A stretch of 64,000 bases of DNA, from contig NZ_LNTY01000006.1 of NCBI RefSeq assembly GCF_001559595.1, forward strand, positions 682,001 to 746,000, read 5' to 3'. This stretch comes from Enterovibrio coralii. Lineage in GTDB: Bacteria; Pseudomonadota; Gammaproteobacteria; Enterobacterales; Vibrionaceae. The translations under genes were made by a program, and so were the position numbers. How positions within the stretch are numbered: position 1 is the stretch's first letter; every line of letters begins with the position of its first letter. The notes under the pieces were generated by a model. That model ran no database searches. It saw nothing but the letters and a program-made list of their open reading frames with translations, and was not told the origin of the DNA. This document shows, one piece after another, positions 1 through 9,994 of the stretch.

Positions 1-380
1 GGCAGCATTTTCCCCGTTGTGAACACCTCATAAACTTCAAAAGGCACATAGATAGCACCGCTGGCCAACGCAAACCACTCTGTCCATGCATAGGCTCGCC
101 AAAGGCCAAAAGCTTCCACCAATCGGACCGCCGCATAGATCACTGTGCCGACGGCTAAAATAATCAGGTTCTTATCATCAACATTTGCTAACGCTTCATG
201 AATGACGCTCGGTATTTCGCCAGCCGGATTCAATCGAAGATGGCGCATCAGGTTTTCACAGATCGCCTGAATTTTTGGTCCACCCAACTCGTGCAATGCC
301 AAACCTACGGCTAATGCCAGCAAGCCTTTACTCGCTTCTAAAATCGCTATGGCACGCAAGCCTTTAGGCTGAGAATTCAT
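1..380 (-). CDS. DUF2127 family membrane protein (partial, 3' end outside window)
   Basis: The minus strand is open from an ATG at 378-380 to the window edge, giving about 126 residues without a stop. The protein begins MNSQPKGLRAIAILEASKGL and carries hydrophobic stretches followed by A-V-R-L-V-E-A-F-G-L-W-R and W-T-E-W, the pattern I associate with DUF2127 membrane proteins of unknown function. A purine-rich GAAGGTG lies just upstream of the ATG. The C-terminus is missing because the gene runs off the window. The family call is from recognition only. Confidence 0.7.
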   Translation of the reverse strand, partial: MNSQPKGLRAIAILEASKGLLALAVGLALHELGGPKIQAICENLMRHLRLNPAGEIPSVIHEALANVDDKNLIILAVGTVIYAAVRLVEAFGLWRAYAWTEWFALASGAIYVPFEVYEVFTTGKML

Positions 381-790
381 CTGTACTGCACCTTCTGTGG
401 GATATATCAATTCTGGGCGGTATTCTGTGGAGTGCGAGTCACAGGGTCAAGAATTCACAGATCTCCTTAAGCTGTACAACGGAAAGAATGTTGAACACTC
501 AATGTCTTCCGTTCACTTTACATACAACAGATTGGGCTCTTTTCTGGGCACACCTTCACTTGTTAGCGATCACAGAGAAGACGGACATTGTCACAGCCGC
601 CACATTTACATGGATTCGCAACACCTTGAATTAACAACCTTAACCGCCTGAAACCTAATAACGAGCTTTGAATATCACTAAGTTAACAAGTCGCTGAGAG
701 AGCGAATAATTATTGTGCAAACAGTTTTGCCTCTCTTCCCTTTCTGATTGAAAACGAAGTAGTATCATTGTGCTTACTTAAAGCAAATTG
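381..790. other. Intergenic region upstream of the ribB riboswitch
   Basis: About 410 bases with no convincing gene. An 84-codon frame at 397-651 has no ribosome binding site and an unprotein-like composition, so I do not call it. The ribB promoter should lie in the last 100 bases. A TATCAT hexamer at 763-768 could be its -10, but no good -35 pairs with it. Confidence 0.4.
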
Positions 791-927
791 TTCTCAGGGC
801 GGGGCGAAATTCCCCACCGGCGGTATATCAGAAATGATGAGCCCGCGAGCGCTAAACCATGTTTAGGGTCAGCAGATTTGGTGAGATGCCAAAGCCGACG
901 GTTATAGTCCGGATGAAAGAGGATGAT
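791..927 (+). promoter_or_regulatory. FMN riboswitch (RFN element)
   Basis: The aptamer core is unmistakable: GGGCGGGGCGAAATTCCCCA starting near 799, then ACCGGCGGTA, GAGCCCGCGAGCG, GGTCAGCAGATTTGGTGAGA, and CCGACGGTTATAGTCCGGAT ending in GAAAGAGGATGA. It sits upstream of ribB on the same strand. By family knowledge it binds FMN and lowers ribB expression. About 120 bases separate the aptamer from the ribB start and must hold the expression platform. That stretch contains complementary CACCCC/GGGTGC and GTGCACGCCCACA segments but no clear intrinsic terminator, so translational control is the likelier mode (inference). Confidence 0.95.
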
Positions 928-1046
928 CAAAGTACACCCCAAATGGGTGCGTGTATGTGCACGCCCACATTGAGGTGTATTGTCTATGGGGTAGTTCCCA
1001 AGGCTCATCTATGCCTGATTCTGGTATTTATATAACAGGAGTTACC

Positions 1047-1709
1047 ATGAATCAGACTCATACTTCACTTCTTACCGAATTCGGTACACCTCTAGAGCGC
1101 GTTGAAATCGCACTTGAAGCACTTCGCGAAGGTCGCGGCGTATTGCTGCTTGATGATGAAGACCGCGAAAATGAAGGCGACATTATTTATTCTGTTGACC
1201 ATCTAACCACTCAACAAATGGCTCTGATGATCCGCGAATGTAGCGGTATTGTTTGCCTTTGCCTGCCAGAAGAACAAGCAGACAAGCTTGAACTGCAGCC
1301 AATGGTGACCAATAACAACAGTGCTAACCAAACTGCATTTACTGTATCTATCGAAGCAAAAGTGGGCGTTACCACGGGTGTTTCAGCGGCGGATCGCGTC
1401 ACCACTATCAAGACGGCTTCAAATCCTGATGCAAAACCTTCTGACCTCGCGCGCCCAGGCCATGTATTCCCGCTTCGCGCGCGCAAAGGCGGTGTACTGA
1501 CTCGTCGTGGTCACACTGAAGGCACTATCGATTTGATGCAAATGGCAGGTTTGTCTCCAGCGGGTGTTCTGTGCGAAGTACAAAATGAAGACGGCTCTAT
1601 GGCGAAAACGCCAGAGATCGTGGTATTTGGTAAAAAACACAACATGCCAGTGCTGACCATCGAAGACATGGTTCAATACCGACTGAGCATGGCTGCAAAT
1701 ATTGCATAA
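1047..1709 (+). CDS. ribB: 3,4-dihydroxy-2-butanone-4-phosphate synthase
   Basis: This 220-residue cytoplasmic enzyme converts ribulose 5-phosphate to 3,4-dihydroxy-2-butanone 4-phosphate plus formate, supplying the four-carbon unit of riboflavin. Residues 36-45 read [10 protein letters not shown], the acidic metal/substrate loop; GVSAADR lies at 111-117 and RGHTEG at 154-159, all RibB hallmarks. The length matches stand-alone E. coli RibB (217), with no RibA domain fused. The start at 1047 is chosen because ACAGGAG lies 7 bases upstream; an in-frame upstream extension to 951 would run through riboswitch leader. An inverted-repeat hairpin follows the gene. Confidence 0.96.
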   Translation: MNQTHTSLLTEFGTPLERVEIALEALREGRGVLLLDDEDRENEGDIIYSVDHLTTQQMALMIRECSGIVCLCLPEEQADKLELQPMVTNNNSANQTAFTVSIEAKVGVTTGVSAADRVTTIKTASNPDAKPSDLARPGHVFPLRARKGGVLTRRGHTEGTIDLMQMAGLSPAGVLCEVQNEDGSMAKTPEIVVFGKKHNMPVLTIEDMVQYRLSMAANIA

Positions 1710-2028
1710 ATAATATCTACCAAATTCCGCTTAAACGTCATTTAAGCAGATTCTTGGATTTATTGTTAATTGCGGCAGATTAGAGACCATCTCTCTGCCG
1801 CAATTTAAACAATTTCTTTACGAATAAAACCCATACAAATGCTGCATCATCGTTAACTAATTCACAAAATACCCCAATTTGCATTCACCCAGTGATGACA
1901 AACTCACTTACATATCACTCATGCAATTATTATGAAAGTTGCTAATCAATAGCATTCATAACGTAAATTGCCCGAATTGTTTAAAAGTATAAAAATTCCT
2001 TATTACTGCTCGTGTAAAAGGAAATTTT
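1710..2028. other. Intergenic region between ribB and the BCCT gene
   Basis: About 320 bases, AT-rich in its second half. Apart from the ribB hairpin I see no open frame or repeat. The BCCT promoter is presumably in the AT-rich 1900-2010 stretch, but no hexamer pair stands out. Confidence 0.4.
1768..1806 (+). terminator. Hairpin downstream of ribB
   Basis: AATTGCGGCAGA at 1768-1779 pairs perfectly with TCTGCCGCAATT at 1794-1805 around a 14-base loop. It is followed by only a short T run, so it is a moderately good intrinsic terminator candidate for ribB. Confidence 0.6.
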
Positions 2029-3950
2029 ATGAATAAGCACTTTGAGCTCATAGACAAACCCACGTTTTTTGGGGCACTAGGCTACTCTTCTCGGTAATTA
2101 TTCCGCTTATCATTTGGCCTGCTGAAGGTGCTGAATGGATTGCGGTAGCAAAAACCTTTATGACCGATAAACTCGGTTTCCTCTACCTTGCTCTTGGTAT
2201 CGCAGCCTTCTTTTTCATGGTGTATATCATTTTCAGTGATATCGGCCAGATCAAACTTGGCGATGCTGATGAGAAGCCAGAATTTGCAACCGGTTCATGG
2301 GCAGCCATGCTGTTCTGTGGTGGTATCGGTGCAAGTATTCTGTACTGGGGTACCATTGAATGGGCTTACTACTACCAAAGCCCGCCATTCCAACTGGAGC
2401 CGGGCAGTGAAGAAGCGGTTCGCTGGGCAGCAACCTACGGTATTTTCCACTGGGGCCCAATTGCATGGGCAATCTACCTGATCCCTGCACTGCCAATCGC
2501 TTATTTCTTCTATGTACGTAAACAGCCTGTTCTGAAAGTTTCCTCTGCGTTGATGCCAGTGATCGGCGAAGCACGCAGCCACGGTGGTTGGGGCAAGTTC
2601 ATTGACGTACTGTTTATCTTTGGTCTGCTGGGTGGTGCGGCAACAACGCTTGGTTTGGCAGCACCTCTGATCAACGAAGGTATCAGCTACCTGTTTGGCA
2701 TTCCTTCAACGACAGTGACACAAATCTTCGTGCTGCTGCTGTGTACAGCTCTTTTTGCATACTCTTCTTACAAGGGTATGGATGAAGGCATTAAAGTGCT
2801 GAGTAACATCAACTTCTGGGGTGCACTGGCATTGCTTGCGTTCGTTTTGTTCGCGGGTCCAACGCTGTTCATGCTTGAAACCGGTCTCGACTCTATGGGT
2901 CGCATGCTGTCTAACTTCTTTGTAATGGCAACATGGGCAGAACCATTTGGTGGCTACGGTACGTTTGAAGATACACACTTCCCGCAGGATTGGACTATTT
3001 TCTACTGGGCATGGTGGCTTGTATTTGCACCAAGTATGGGCCTGTTTGTTGCGCGTATTTCTCGCGGCCGTACCATTAAGCAAATGGTGTCAGGTTCGAT
3101 CTTCTTCGGCTCACTAGGCTGTGCACTGTACTTCATGATTCTGGGTAACTTCGGTCTGTCTCTGCAACTGTCAGGTCAGCTGGATGTTGTCTCTATCCTG
3201 AATGAGAAAGGCGCAACCACGGCAATCTTCTCCATCCTTGAGCAATTACCGTTCAGCACCGTTGTTATCGCTGTGTTTACGCTGCTTTGTATCATCTTTA
3301 CTGCAACCACGTTTGACTCAATTTCGTTCATTCTTGCGTCTGTGGTTCAGAACAACGTTACTGAAGATCCACTGCGTTGGAACCGTCTGTTCTGGGCATT
3401 TACCCTGTCGTTCATGCCATCAGTTCTGATGTTTATGGGTGGTCTGGCAACGCTTCAAACCGCGGCTATCGTTGGTGGTTTGCCACTGCTGGTCATCGCA
3501 GTCATGTTGATGATTTCAGGTGTTAAAGCAGCAACCCTCGACCTTGCTCACCAAGAAGGCTATGTCGACCCAGTGATCAACATCGAAGAGTTCCCAGATG
3601 TTGACCCATGGTCAAAAGAGGGCATGGCAATGGCGAAGTTTGAACGCTTGAAAGATGAAGCCATCGAAGCAGCGAACGAAGAGCGCGAGAAACTGGATGC
3701 GATTTGGAAGCTCAAGAAAGAAATCCGAATGGCAGCTCTTTCTCGTGGTGAAACCGGTGCCGAACTGGGTGATGCACCACAAGAGCAACTGGATGAAATT
3801 CAACGCTTGACTGATGAAGCGATGGCGGCGAAGGAGCACAAACTTCAGGCTTCCGAAGCAGCTCAACAAGCGCGCATTGAGTTCAATGAACTGATGCGAG
3901 AAAAACAACGCATGGAAGAAGAAGCCAAAGCGGCTGAAAACCCAGCGTAA
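2029..3950 (+). CDS. BCCT-family betaine/carnitine/choline-type transporter (frameshifted near 2082)
   Basis: An inner-membrane secondary transporter for quaternary ammonium compounds, sodium- or proton-coupled by family knowledge; the substrate cannot be read from sequence. The BCCT signature is present as W-A-W-W-L-V-F-A-P-S-M-G-L-F-V-A-R-I-S-R-G-R at about 2995-3070, with about twelve hydrophobic segments. The ATG at 2029 follows AAAAGGA and opens MNKHFELIDKPTFFGALG. The frame then stops at 2095, while the protein continues one frame over as LLFSVIIPLIIWP. Adding one base (GGCTA to GGCCTA) near 2082 restores about 640 residues. The last roughly 120 residues form a charged, coiled-coil-like cytoplasmic tail rich in E, K and A. 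GTIEW and the general layout recall CaiT-like members. Confidence 0.88.
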
Positions 3951-3966
3951 TCGCTTTCTAAAACAC

Positions 3967-3995
3967 AAAAAAGGAGCACTGAGTGCTCCTTTTTA
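3967..3995. terminator. Bidirectional terminator between the BCCT and helicase genes
   Basis: AAAAAAGGAGCACT and AGTGCTCCTTTTT form a GC-containing stem with T runs on both sides. It lies between convergent genes ending at 3950 (plus) and 4029 (minus) and probably serves both. Confidence 0.85.
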
Positions 3996-4028
3996 TTGTC
4001 TCGTCTCACATCTTTCGATGCGCGCTGC

Positions 4029-5324
4029 TTATTTAGATTGCAGCCCTTTCATCCATTTTTCCATGGCGGTCAGTTGCTTTTTCTTGTTCTTTTTCTTACC
4101 ACTACCTGCCGGCTTTGCCATCGGTTTTTCAACGTTAAGCAAAGCTTCAGAAACAGAAGCATCAACCTCAAACCCTTCAACTTCTTCGCGTTCAAGACGG
4201 ATTTTGTTCTTCTTCTCGATGATCTTAAAGTGGTGATAGTCTTCATGATCAATCAAAGACAATGCCAAGCCTACTTCACCCGCACGACCGCTTCGTCCGA
4301 TACGGTGCATATAGTCGGCAGGGCTACGTGGCAAATCAAAATTGATAACTACAGGTAGCTTTTCAATATCCAAACCGCGGGCAGCAATGTCAGTTGCAAT
4401 CAGTACTTCGATATCACCGGACTTAAAACCATCCAGCACGCGAGTACGTGAACCTTGCCCTTTATCACCGTGGAACACTTCCGCCGTAATACCGCGCTTT
4501 GCTAACTTTTCAGCGAGGTGTTCACACTGCTTCTTAGCATTAACGAAGATCAGTGCTTGTCGCCATGCATTTTGCTTAATCAAATGCGCCAGTACCGCCG
4601 TTTTTTCACCTTGATTCACGGTAAACACACGCTGAACCAATGTACTTGCATCGGCACTTTGCAGTTGAATTTCAACTGGGTCATTCAACAACGCTTGGGT
4701 CAATGTCTGAACTTGTTCAGGGAAGGTCGCAGAAAACAGTAAGGTTTGCTTTTTCTTTGGCAACAATGCCAACAACGCTGAAAGTTCTTCAGTGAAGCCA
4801 AGGCTCAACATACGGTCGGCTTCATCAAGCACAAGGGTTTGCACACGATCGAGCTTAACTGCGTTGCTTGAAATCAAATCAAGCAGACGTCCTGGCGTCG
4901 CAACCAGAATGTCTGTACCACCGCGCAAAGCAAGCATTTGGGTATTAGCAGAAACACCACCAAAAACCGCGACCGTTTTAACTGCACCGTTACTGTGTAC
5001 CGCATAAGATTTAATGCTGTCTGCCACTTGTTTTGCAAGTTCGCGAGTCGGTACGAGAACCAATCCAGTCACATAGTTGCCTTTGCCACCTTTAGACTTT
5101 TCGCCTTTCGACAGAATTTGTTGAAGCATTGGCAAAGCAAAGGTAGCCGTTTTCCCTGAGCCTGTGTTTGCGCCTGCAATTAGGTCGCGACCTGTTAGTA
5201 CACTAGGAATCGCTTTCGCTTGAATCGGTGTAGGTTGGGTGTATTCAAGTTCTGCCAAGCGGGCTAACAGAAGGGAGATTAGGCCAAGTTCAGAAAAGCT
5301 GGCGGGTGTCTTTGCTGTCGTCAT
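4029..5324 (-). CDS. DEAD-box ATP-dependent RNA helicase (RhlE-like)
   Basis: A 431-residue cytoplasmic RNA helicase that unwinds short RNA duplexes using ATP, with roles in RNA turnover or ribosome assembly by family knowledge. Motifs occur in order: Q-motif PTPIQAKAIP, motif I ANTGSGKT, PTRELAKQ, GG, TPGRLLDL, DEAD, SAT, then the C-terminal RecA domain with ARGLDIEKLPVVINFDLP and HRIGRSGRAG. It ends in a short lysine-rich tail (GSGKKKNKKK) typical of RhlE-type proteins. No DbpA RNA-binding domain is present. The gene is single and convergent with the BCCT gene. Subfamily is the uncertain part. Confidence 0.93.
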   Translation of the reverse strand: MTTAKTPASFSELGLISLLLARLAELEYTQPTPIQAKAIPSVLTGRDLIAGANTGSGKTATFALPMLQQILSKGEKSKGGKGNYVTGLVLVPTRELAKQVADSIKSYAVHSNGAVKTVAVFGGVSANTQMLALRGGTDILVATPGRLLDLISSNAVKLDRVQTLVLDEADRMLSLGFTEELSALLALLPKKKQTLLFSATFPEQVQTLTQALLNDPVEIQLQSADASTLVQRVFTVNQGEKTAVLAHLIKQNAWRQALIFVNAKKQCEHLAEKLAKRGITAEVFHGDKGQGSRTRVLDGFKSGDIEVLIATDIAARGLDIEKLPVVINFDLPRSPADYMHRIGRSGRAGEVGLALSLIDHEDYHHFKIIEKKNKIRLEREEVEGFEVDASVSEALLNVEKPMAKPAGSGKKKNKKKQLTAMEKWMKGLQSK

Positions 5325-5501
5325 TAAGATAAAGGGCTCAAAGCTAAAATGGATAGCCGGGCATAATAGTTTATTTGGGCCCTACCCTGTTAGTAATATC
5401 TATTACGACTCTGCTTCTCAGCTAAGCCAGAAAGAGCTGAACCACTCAGATTGAAGAGCTATTTTAACGATTCAGGTTTCGCGCTTGGCATCAACAACTC
5501 A

Positions 5502-5789
5502 CTACCGGGGTGAGAATTTACTTAAATCAACCGTCGTTCCTGATTGCCCTTTCAATATTTTCTCTGCCCATTTTTTAGCTTCGATTTCATCTAAACCTAC
5601 AAATTTGTGTACACGCGCACTAGCCACAATCGTGAGTGTTTTTCGTAAAGGGTTAATAGAAATTTCATGAATAGCATCGCCATCAATTCGGTGCAGAACA
5701 CCAGCACTCTTGCTAGTAACACTCGCTGCAGCGATGGTATTTGATGAGAAAATAGTGAGCAAAAGTGGGAGGATAAAGCGGCTCAGCAT
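5502..5789 (-). CDS. Small secreted protein of unknown function
   Basis: This 95-residue protein starts at the internal ATG 5787-5789, where the first residues MLSRFILPLLLTIFSSNTIAA form a clear signal peptide; the longer frame back to 5897 has no such logic. A GGAGG-like tract is not evident upstream. The mature part contains GVLHRIDGDAIHEISINPLR, LTIVASARVHKFVGLDEIEA and KKWAEKIL. I do not recognise a family. Probably periplasmic. Confidence 0.5.
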   Translation of the reverse strand: MLSRFILPLLLTIFSSNTIAAASVTSKSAGVLHRIDGDAIHEISINPLRKTLTIVASARVHKFVGLDEIEAKKWAEKILKGQSGTTVDLSKFSPR

Positions 5790-6016
5790 AACAACGTAAA
5801 AGACGAAAATTGACACCGAATTATTCCACTTAACACAATGTTTTAATGAGACATTAATCACGGCAAAATGAACGAACCTACAAGTTTCAATAAGCAACTA
5901 TTCCGCTACTTTCAAAACCTGTGTGTACAAAGGGCGTAAAAACCCAGTTCGATGTCGCTACAAATCAATACTCAGGCTTATTTTAGCAGTTTCTTATTAA
6001 TGAGAGGAGATGTTAA

Positions 6017-6955
6017 GTGCCTTCAGCATTAACATTGATTCATAAGCCAAACAAAATTCATTGTTCTGAAATCATTGACAATATGCAGAATCTTAGACAA
6101 ATGACCGTATTCATGAATGTCGTTGAATCCGGTTCAATAACAAAAGCAGCAGAAAAACTGGATGTATCAAAGTCGGTGATTAGCCAATCGCTAAAACAGC
6201 TTGAAAACGAACTTGAAACAACCCTGCTAAAACGAACAACGCGCCGACAAGCACTCACCCCATCAGGAGAGCAGTTTTATAAACACTGTTGTGATATGCA
6301 TCGGCTCGCTGAAAAAGCGTGGGAGGAAATAAAAACCCAGCAAACCGTACCGAAAGGAAAAATTCGAATCACCGCCCCCAACGCGTTAATGGCTTCATTG
6401 GTTGTGCCTGCCTTATTGGATGTCTTCGCTGAGTATCAGGATGTAGAGTTAGATTTGGTGAATGACGACCACCAACTCGATTTGATGGAAAACAATATCG
6501 ATTTGGCCATTCGCGCTGGTCAGTCTGTTGCCAGCAATTACAAACAGCGACGGATTGGTGAGTTTCGTGACGTACTTTGTTGCGCGAAGACCTTCTCCGG
6601 TGATTTTCGTAAAACGCCATACATCATTCACCAATGGCAACAAAGACCCGTTGAACATGTGCTGGAGCACAGAGAAACCCGAGAGAACCTTTGCTTGCAA
6701 TACAATCCGCGACACAGAACCAATGCGATGCAAACCACCATGGCGTTGATTGAGTCTGGCTATGGCGTTGGCATTCTTCCCGATTTCGTGGTTCGCAGAA
6801 ACAACAACCTCAAAGCATGCCTACCCGAACATGACATGCCACTCGTCAACGTTTACGCCATCCACCCCTTTCACGGCAGCGCCCCAATCGGTGTAAGAAT
6901 GGCGATTGAAGCCATCGAGAAAGCCTTGTTTGACTATACCAAACCACAAAATTAA
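6017..6955 (+). CDS. LysR-family transcriptional regulator
   Basis: A 312-residue regulator with an N-terminal winged helix-turn-helix (residues about 24-85; AAEKLDVSKSVISQSLKQLE) and a type 2 periplasmic-binding-like effector domain with KIRITAPNAL and the typical LMENNIDLAIRAG stretch. The GTG at 6017 is preferred because GAGAGGAGA lies 6 bases upstream. An ATG at 6083 is the alternative and gives a more usual N-terminus, MQNLRQMTVFMNVVESGSIT. It is convergent with the MFS transporter gene. Its target and inducer cannot be inferred. Confidence 0.88.
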   Translation: MPSALTLIHKPNKIHCSEIIDNMQNLRQMTVFMNVVESGSITKAAEKLDVSKSVISQSLKQLENELETTLLKRTTRRQALTPSGEQFYKHCCDMHRLAEKAWEEIKTQQTVPKGKIRITAPNALMASLVVPALLDVFAEYQDVELDLVNDDHQLDLMENNIDLAIRAGQSVASNYKQRRIGEFRDVLCCAKTFSGDFRKTPYIIHQWQQRPVEHVLEHRETRENLCLQYNPRHRTNAMQTTMALIESGYGVGILPDFVVRRNNNLKACLPEHDMPLVNVYAIHPFHGSAPIGVRMAIEAIEKALFDYTKPQN

Positions 6956-6976
6956 GGCGTGCAATGCACGCCTTAA
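6952..6976. terminator. Palindromic terminator between the LysR and MFS genes
   Basis: TTAAGGCGTGCA/TGCACGCCTTAA is a perfect palindrome containing the LysR stop codon. On the minus strand it is followed by ATTTTG, a short T run, so it mainly serves the MFS gene ending at 6982. Confidence 0.7.
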
Positions 6977-6981
6977 CTGGG

Positions 6982-8193
6982 TTATACCGCTAGAGTACTT
7001 TTGCGTTTTAATCGCATTTCGTCGGCAATGTAGATAACAGCACTGACGAAAATACACACGCTAATAAGATTGATGGCAGATGTCATGGTGCCATCAAACA
7101 GCGCACCGCTGATATCAATCAAAACTGCTACCAAGGCTAATCGAATTGCCGTGACCAGTGATGCACTTACACCGGTTTGCTCGGGTACGGCTTCCATCGA
7201 CCTAGCGAAGAAAATACCGATACATATTCCCGCGCCTAGCGAATAGAACAGCATTAGCCCTGTAACAATGAGAGGTGTTTGTTGCCACGCTTGTGGCATC
7301 AAGAACATAACAAACGCCATCAGCACAATCAGTACGAAACCCACGCGGCGCATGAGAACCAAGCCGAACCATTTAATCATTCGTCCGGCATTCACACTCG
7401 CGACAACAAAAGCCACCAGCAGACTGACTTGATAGAACGGGAATACAGCTACATCAACGCCAAGGTGATTAACAAATACCAGCGGCATGTTCGAGATGAA
7501 GATCATGTAACCTGAGAAGATAAAGGTCGTGATAAGCGTATTCGCCCAGAACTCGCCACTTTTCAACACGGTTAGGTAATCACTTCCAACACCTTTCACC
7601 GACAATGTCTTTCGCTTCTCTTCAGGCAGAGACTCAGGCAACTTAAAGAAACAAATCAAGCCCGTCGCAACGGTCAGCACCGCGATAAAGACAAAGTTGT
7701 AGGTGTAACCAAACTGGTAGTTAATCCAACCACCGAGCATAGGTGCAAAGGCAATGATGCTCACGACCAGACTGTTCAAATCAGAAACGATTTCGGCCGC
7801 TTTTTCTGCTTTATACAAGTCAAACACCATCGCGGCACCAATGATCATGCATGCTGCACTGCCAAACCCTTGGACGAATCGCCAAAAAATCAGCATTTCA
7901 ATGGTATTAGAGAACACACAACCAAGGCTGCCCGCAATAAACAATCCATAACCAATGTTTAATACCTTTCTTCGACCAATCGCGTCAGAAAGCGGGCCAT
8001 AAATCAGTGACGCAATACAAATGCCCAAAAAGTTAAAACTCAGCACGCGCTGAATCATGGTCTCGTTGGTATTAAAAGCTGCCATCATATCGGGAAAGGC
8101 AGGCAGATAAATGTCAGTTTCCATCGCTGCGGCGAGGAAAATCATCAAAATGAGAAAGCGAATCGTACGCTCACTCAGCATACTCGTAGGCAT
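6982..8193 (-). CDS. MFS multidrug transporter, Bcr/CflA type
   Basis: A 403-residue inner-membrane major facilitator with about 12 hydrophobic segments. TDIYLPAFPDMMAAF near the N-terminus is characteristic of the Bcr/CflA drug-efflux group, and YGPLSDAIGRRKVL is the loop 2-3 MFS signature. By family knowledge it exports drugs or small metabolites by proton antiport. The ATG at 8191-8193 (MPTSMLSERTIRFLILM) is chosen because AAGGGA sits 6 bases upstream; a TTG at 8211 would extend it by six residues. Convergent with a LysR gene. The substrate is unknown. Confidence 0.88.
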   Translation of the reverse strand: MPTSMLSERTIRFLILMIFLAAAMETDIYLPAFPDMMAAFNTNETMIQRVLSFNFLGICIASLIYGPLSDAIGRRKVLNIGYGLFIAGSLGCVFSNTIEMLIFWRFVQGFGSAACMIIGAAMVFDLYKAEKAAEIVSDLNSLVVSIIAFAPMLGGWINYQFGYTYNFVFIAVLTVATGLICFFKLPESLPEEKRKTLSVKGVGSDYLTVLKSGEFWANTLITTFIFSGYMIFISNMPLVFVNHLGVDVAVFPFYQVSLLVAFVVASVNAGRMIKWFGLVLMRRVGFVLIVLMAFVMFLMPQAWQQTPLIVTGLMLFYSLGAGICIGIFFARSMEAVPEQTGVSASLVTAIRLALVAVLIDISGALFDGTMTSAINLISVCIFVSAVIYIADEMRLKRKSTLAV

Positions 8194-8550
8194 GTTAATC
8201 CCTTGAATCAAAACGCCGAATACAAAAAAGCCTGTAAAAAGAATGCAAAGAGTATCGGCGCGAATGGGTAATTTTTGCCTGACGCAGGGATCACTGCTTC
8301 AGGTAGAAGGGTCAAAATTGAGTCCAGCTCCAAGAATATCAGGGCGATATTCCCACAGCGTAACGTGACAATCATTACTCTGTGTAGCCTATTGGCAAGA
8401 AAACCCAGAAATGGGTTGCGATGCATTCTACGTTTTTACGTCTTTTTATCAAGCATAAACCTCTATAAAAAACACCGTTTTAATTAACACTGGTTTTTCT
8501 AGAGTAATGACTCTAAAATGTTTGTATTCTCTCCTCTATTGGTAAATCCT
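8194..8550. other. Intergenic region between the MFS and TolC-family genes
   Basis: About 350 bases. Short frames exist on both strands, but none has a ribosome binding site or recognisable product. The stretch from about 8440 to 8520 is AT-rich and probably holds the promoter of the export operon. Confidence 0.4.
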
Positions 8551-9988
8551 ATGTTTATCAAAAAGAACGCAGTCACAGCACGAGCAATTATGCTTTGCTG
8601 TGCGTTTACTGTTTTCTCCCCATATTCCTCCGCTCAGCCGATGAGTTTTGATGAAGCGTGGAAAGCAGTCCAAGACAAAAGCGATGCAATAGCGGCAAAA
8701 CGAGCGAACCTCGCGCGAGCCGATCACATGCGCAATGCCGCTTCTGCCCATCACTTGCCCAATATTTCTCTGAGCGGCAACTACACGCGCCTTGATCAAG
8801 ATGTCGAACTTAAACCCTCTCAGTTGATGGAACACATGAGTGGCGGCGCACAGCTGCATCAAATTGCGGGACTCTTACCTGGTATTGGCGGAAGTTTAGA
8901 TAGCTAGCGACGACAACGTTGGCGGACAAAGACATATACACCAGTTCGATTCGCGCAATTTGGCCTATTTTTACGGGTGGTCGAATTTTGGCGGCCGAAG
9001 ATATTGCAACTGCGCAGCGCGATGAAGCGGCTTACCTCATGCAAATGGAACAACAAGCCAAATTTGAGGACCTTGCCAAAGTGTACTTTGCGACCGTATT
9101 GGCCGAACAAGTGGTGCAAACGCGCTTTGAAGTGGAAGACGGCTTGAAAGAGCACCTTTCTCACGCAAAAAAAATGGAAGAGCAAGGTCAAATTGCGCGT
9201 GTAGAACGCCTGCAAGCAGAAGTGTCTTACGATCAGGCGAAAACAGAGCGTATGAAAGCTCAGCGTGATTTGGAAATCGCCCAAGCCGCGTTGAAAGCAC
9301 TGGTTAAAACCGATAAGGCACCAACGCCTAGCAGTGAATTGTTCACTCAGGATAAGGCTCCAGCCATGATGCCATTTCTTGATAAGACACTGGCGACATA
9401 TCCGGGTCTTAAAGTGCTAGAAGCCAAACGTAAGCAAGCAGATGGCCTCATTGATCTTGAAAAAGGCAAATACTACCCACAAGTTTTCTTGTACGGAAAT
9501 TACAACCTTTATGAAGGCGATTCACTCACCGCTGAGCTCGCGCCAGATTGGGCGGTTGGTGTGGGTGTTAGCATTCCTCTTGTCGATAACGGCGGACGCT
9601 CAGATAAAGTAAAAGCCGCACATAGCACCGCACTGCAAGTTAACTATCTCCGTGCGCAAGCAGAGCAAGATTTGTCCCTGCTTGTTGAAAAAACGTGGCG
9701 AGAAGCAGGCCAAGCGATTGAACAGTACCAAGGTCTTTCTTCTAGCATTCAGCTTGCGCAAGAAAACTTGAGACTTCGCGAAAAAGCCTTCGCTCAAGGC
9801 TCTCAACCTCTTTAGATGTTGTTGACGCCGAACTGTATCTTGCCAGCATCAAAACGCAACAACTTGCCGCGTCATACCAATATGTTCTTTCTCTCAGTCG
9901 CTTACTGGCAATCAGTGGCGAGATGAACCGTTTCCCTGATTTTCAAGCCGCATCCATCAACCACTTCCAACCACCAATGCAGGGGTAA
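8551..9988 (+). CDS. TolC-family outer membrane efflux protein (two frameshifts)
   Basis: Outer-membrane channel of the export system encoded downstream. The N-terminus MFIKKNAVTARAIMLCCAF with FSPYSSAQ is a signal peptide, followed by FDEAWKAVQDKSDAIAAKRA, the usual start of the OEP repeat, and long alanine- and glutamine-rich helices. The frame stops at 8907 and resumes one frame over with ADKDIYTSSIRAIWPIFTGG, then breaks again near 9805, where STSLDVVDAELYLAS, the conserved second OEP repeat, continues to 9988. Each break is repaired by one base in a CC or TT pair, giving about 479 residues. The stop lies 6 bases before the HlyD start. Confidence 0.85.
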
Positions 9989-9994
9989 TCAAAC

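Noticed and set aside
397..651. 84-codon plus-strand frame in the ribB upstream region
   Set aside because: No ribosome binding site and no protein-like pattern; the real genes flanking it explain the region.
8208..8426. 72-codon minus-strand frame upstream of the MFS gene
   Set aside because: No start signal and no recognisable product; it covers a promoter-like stretch.
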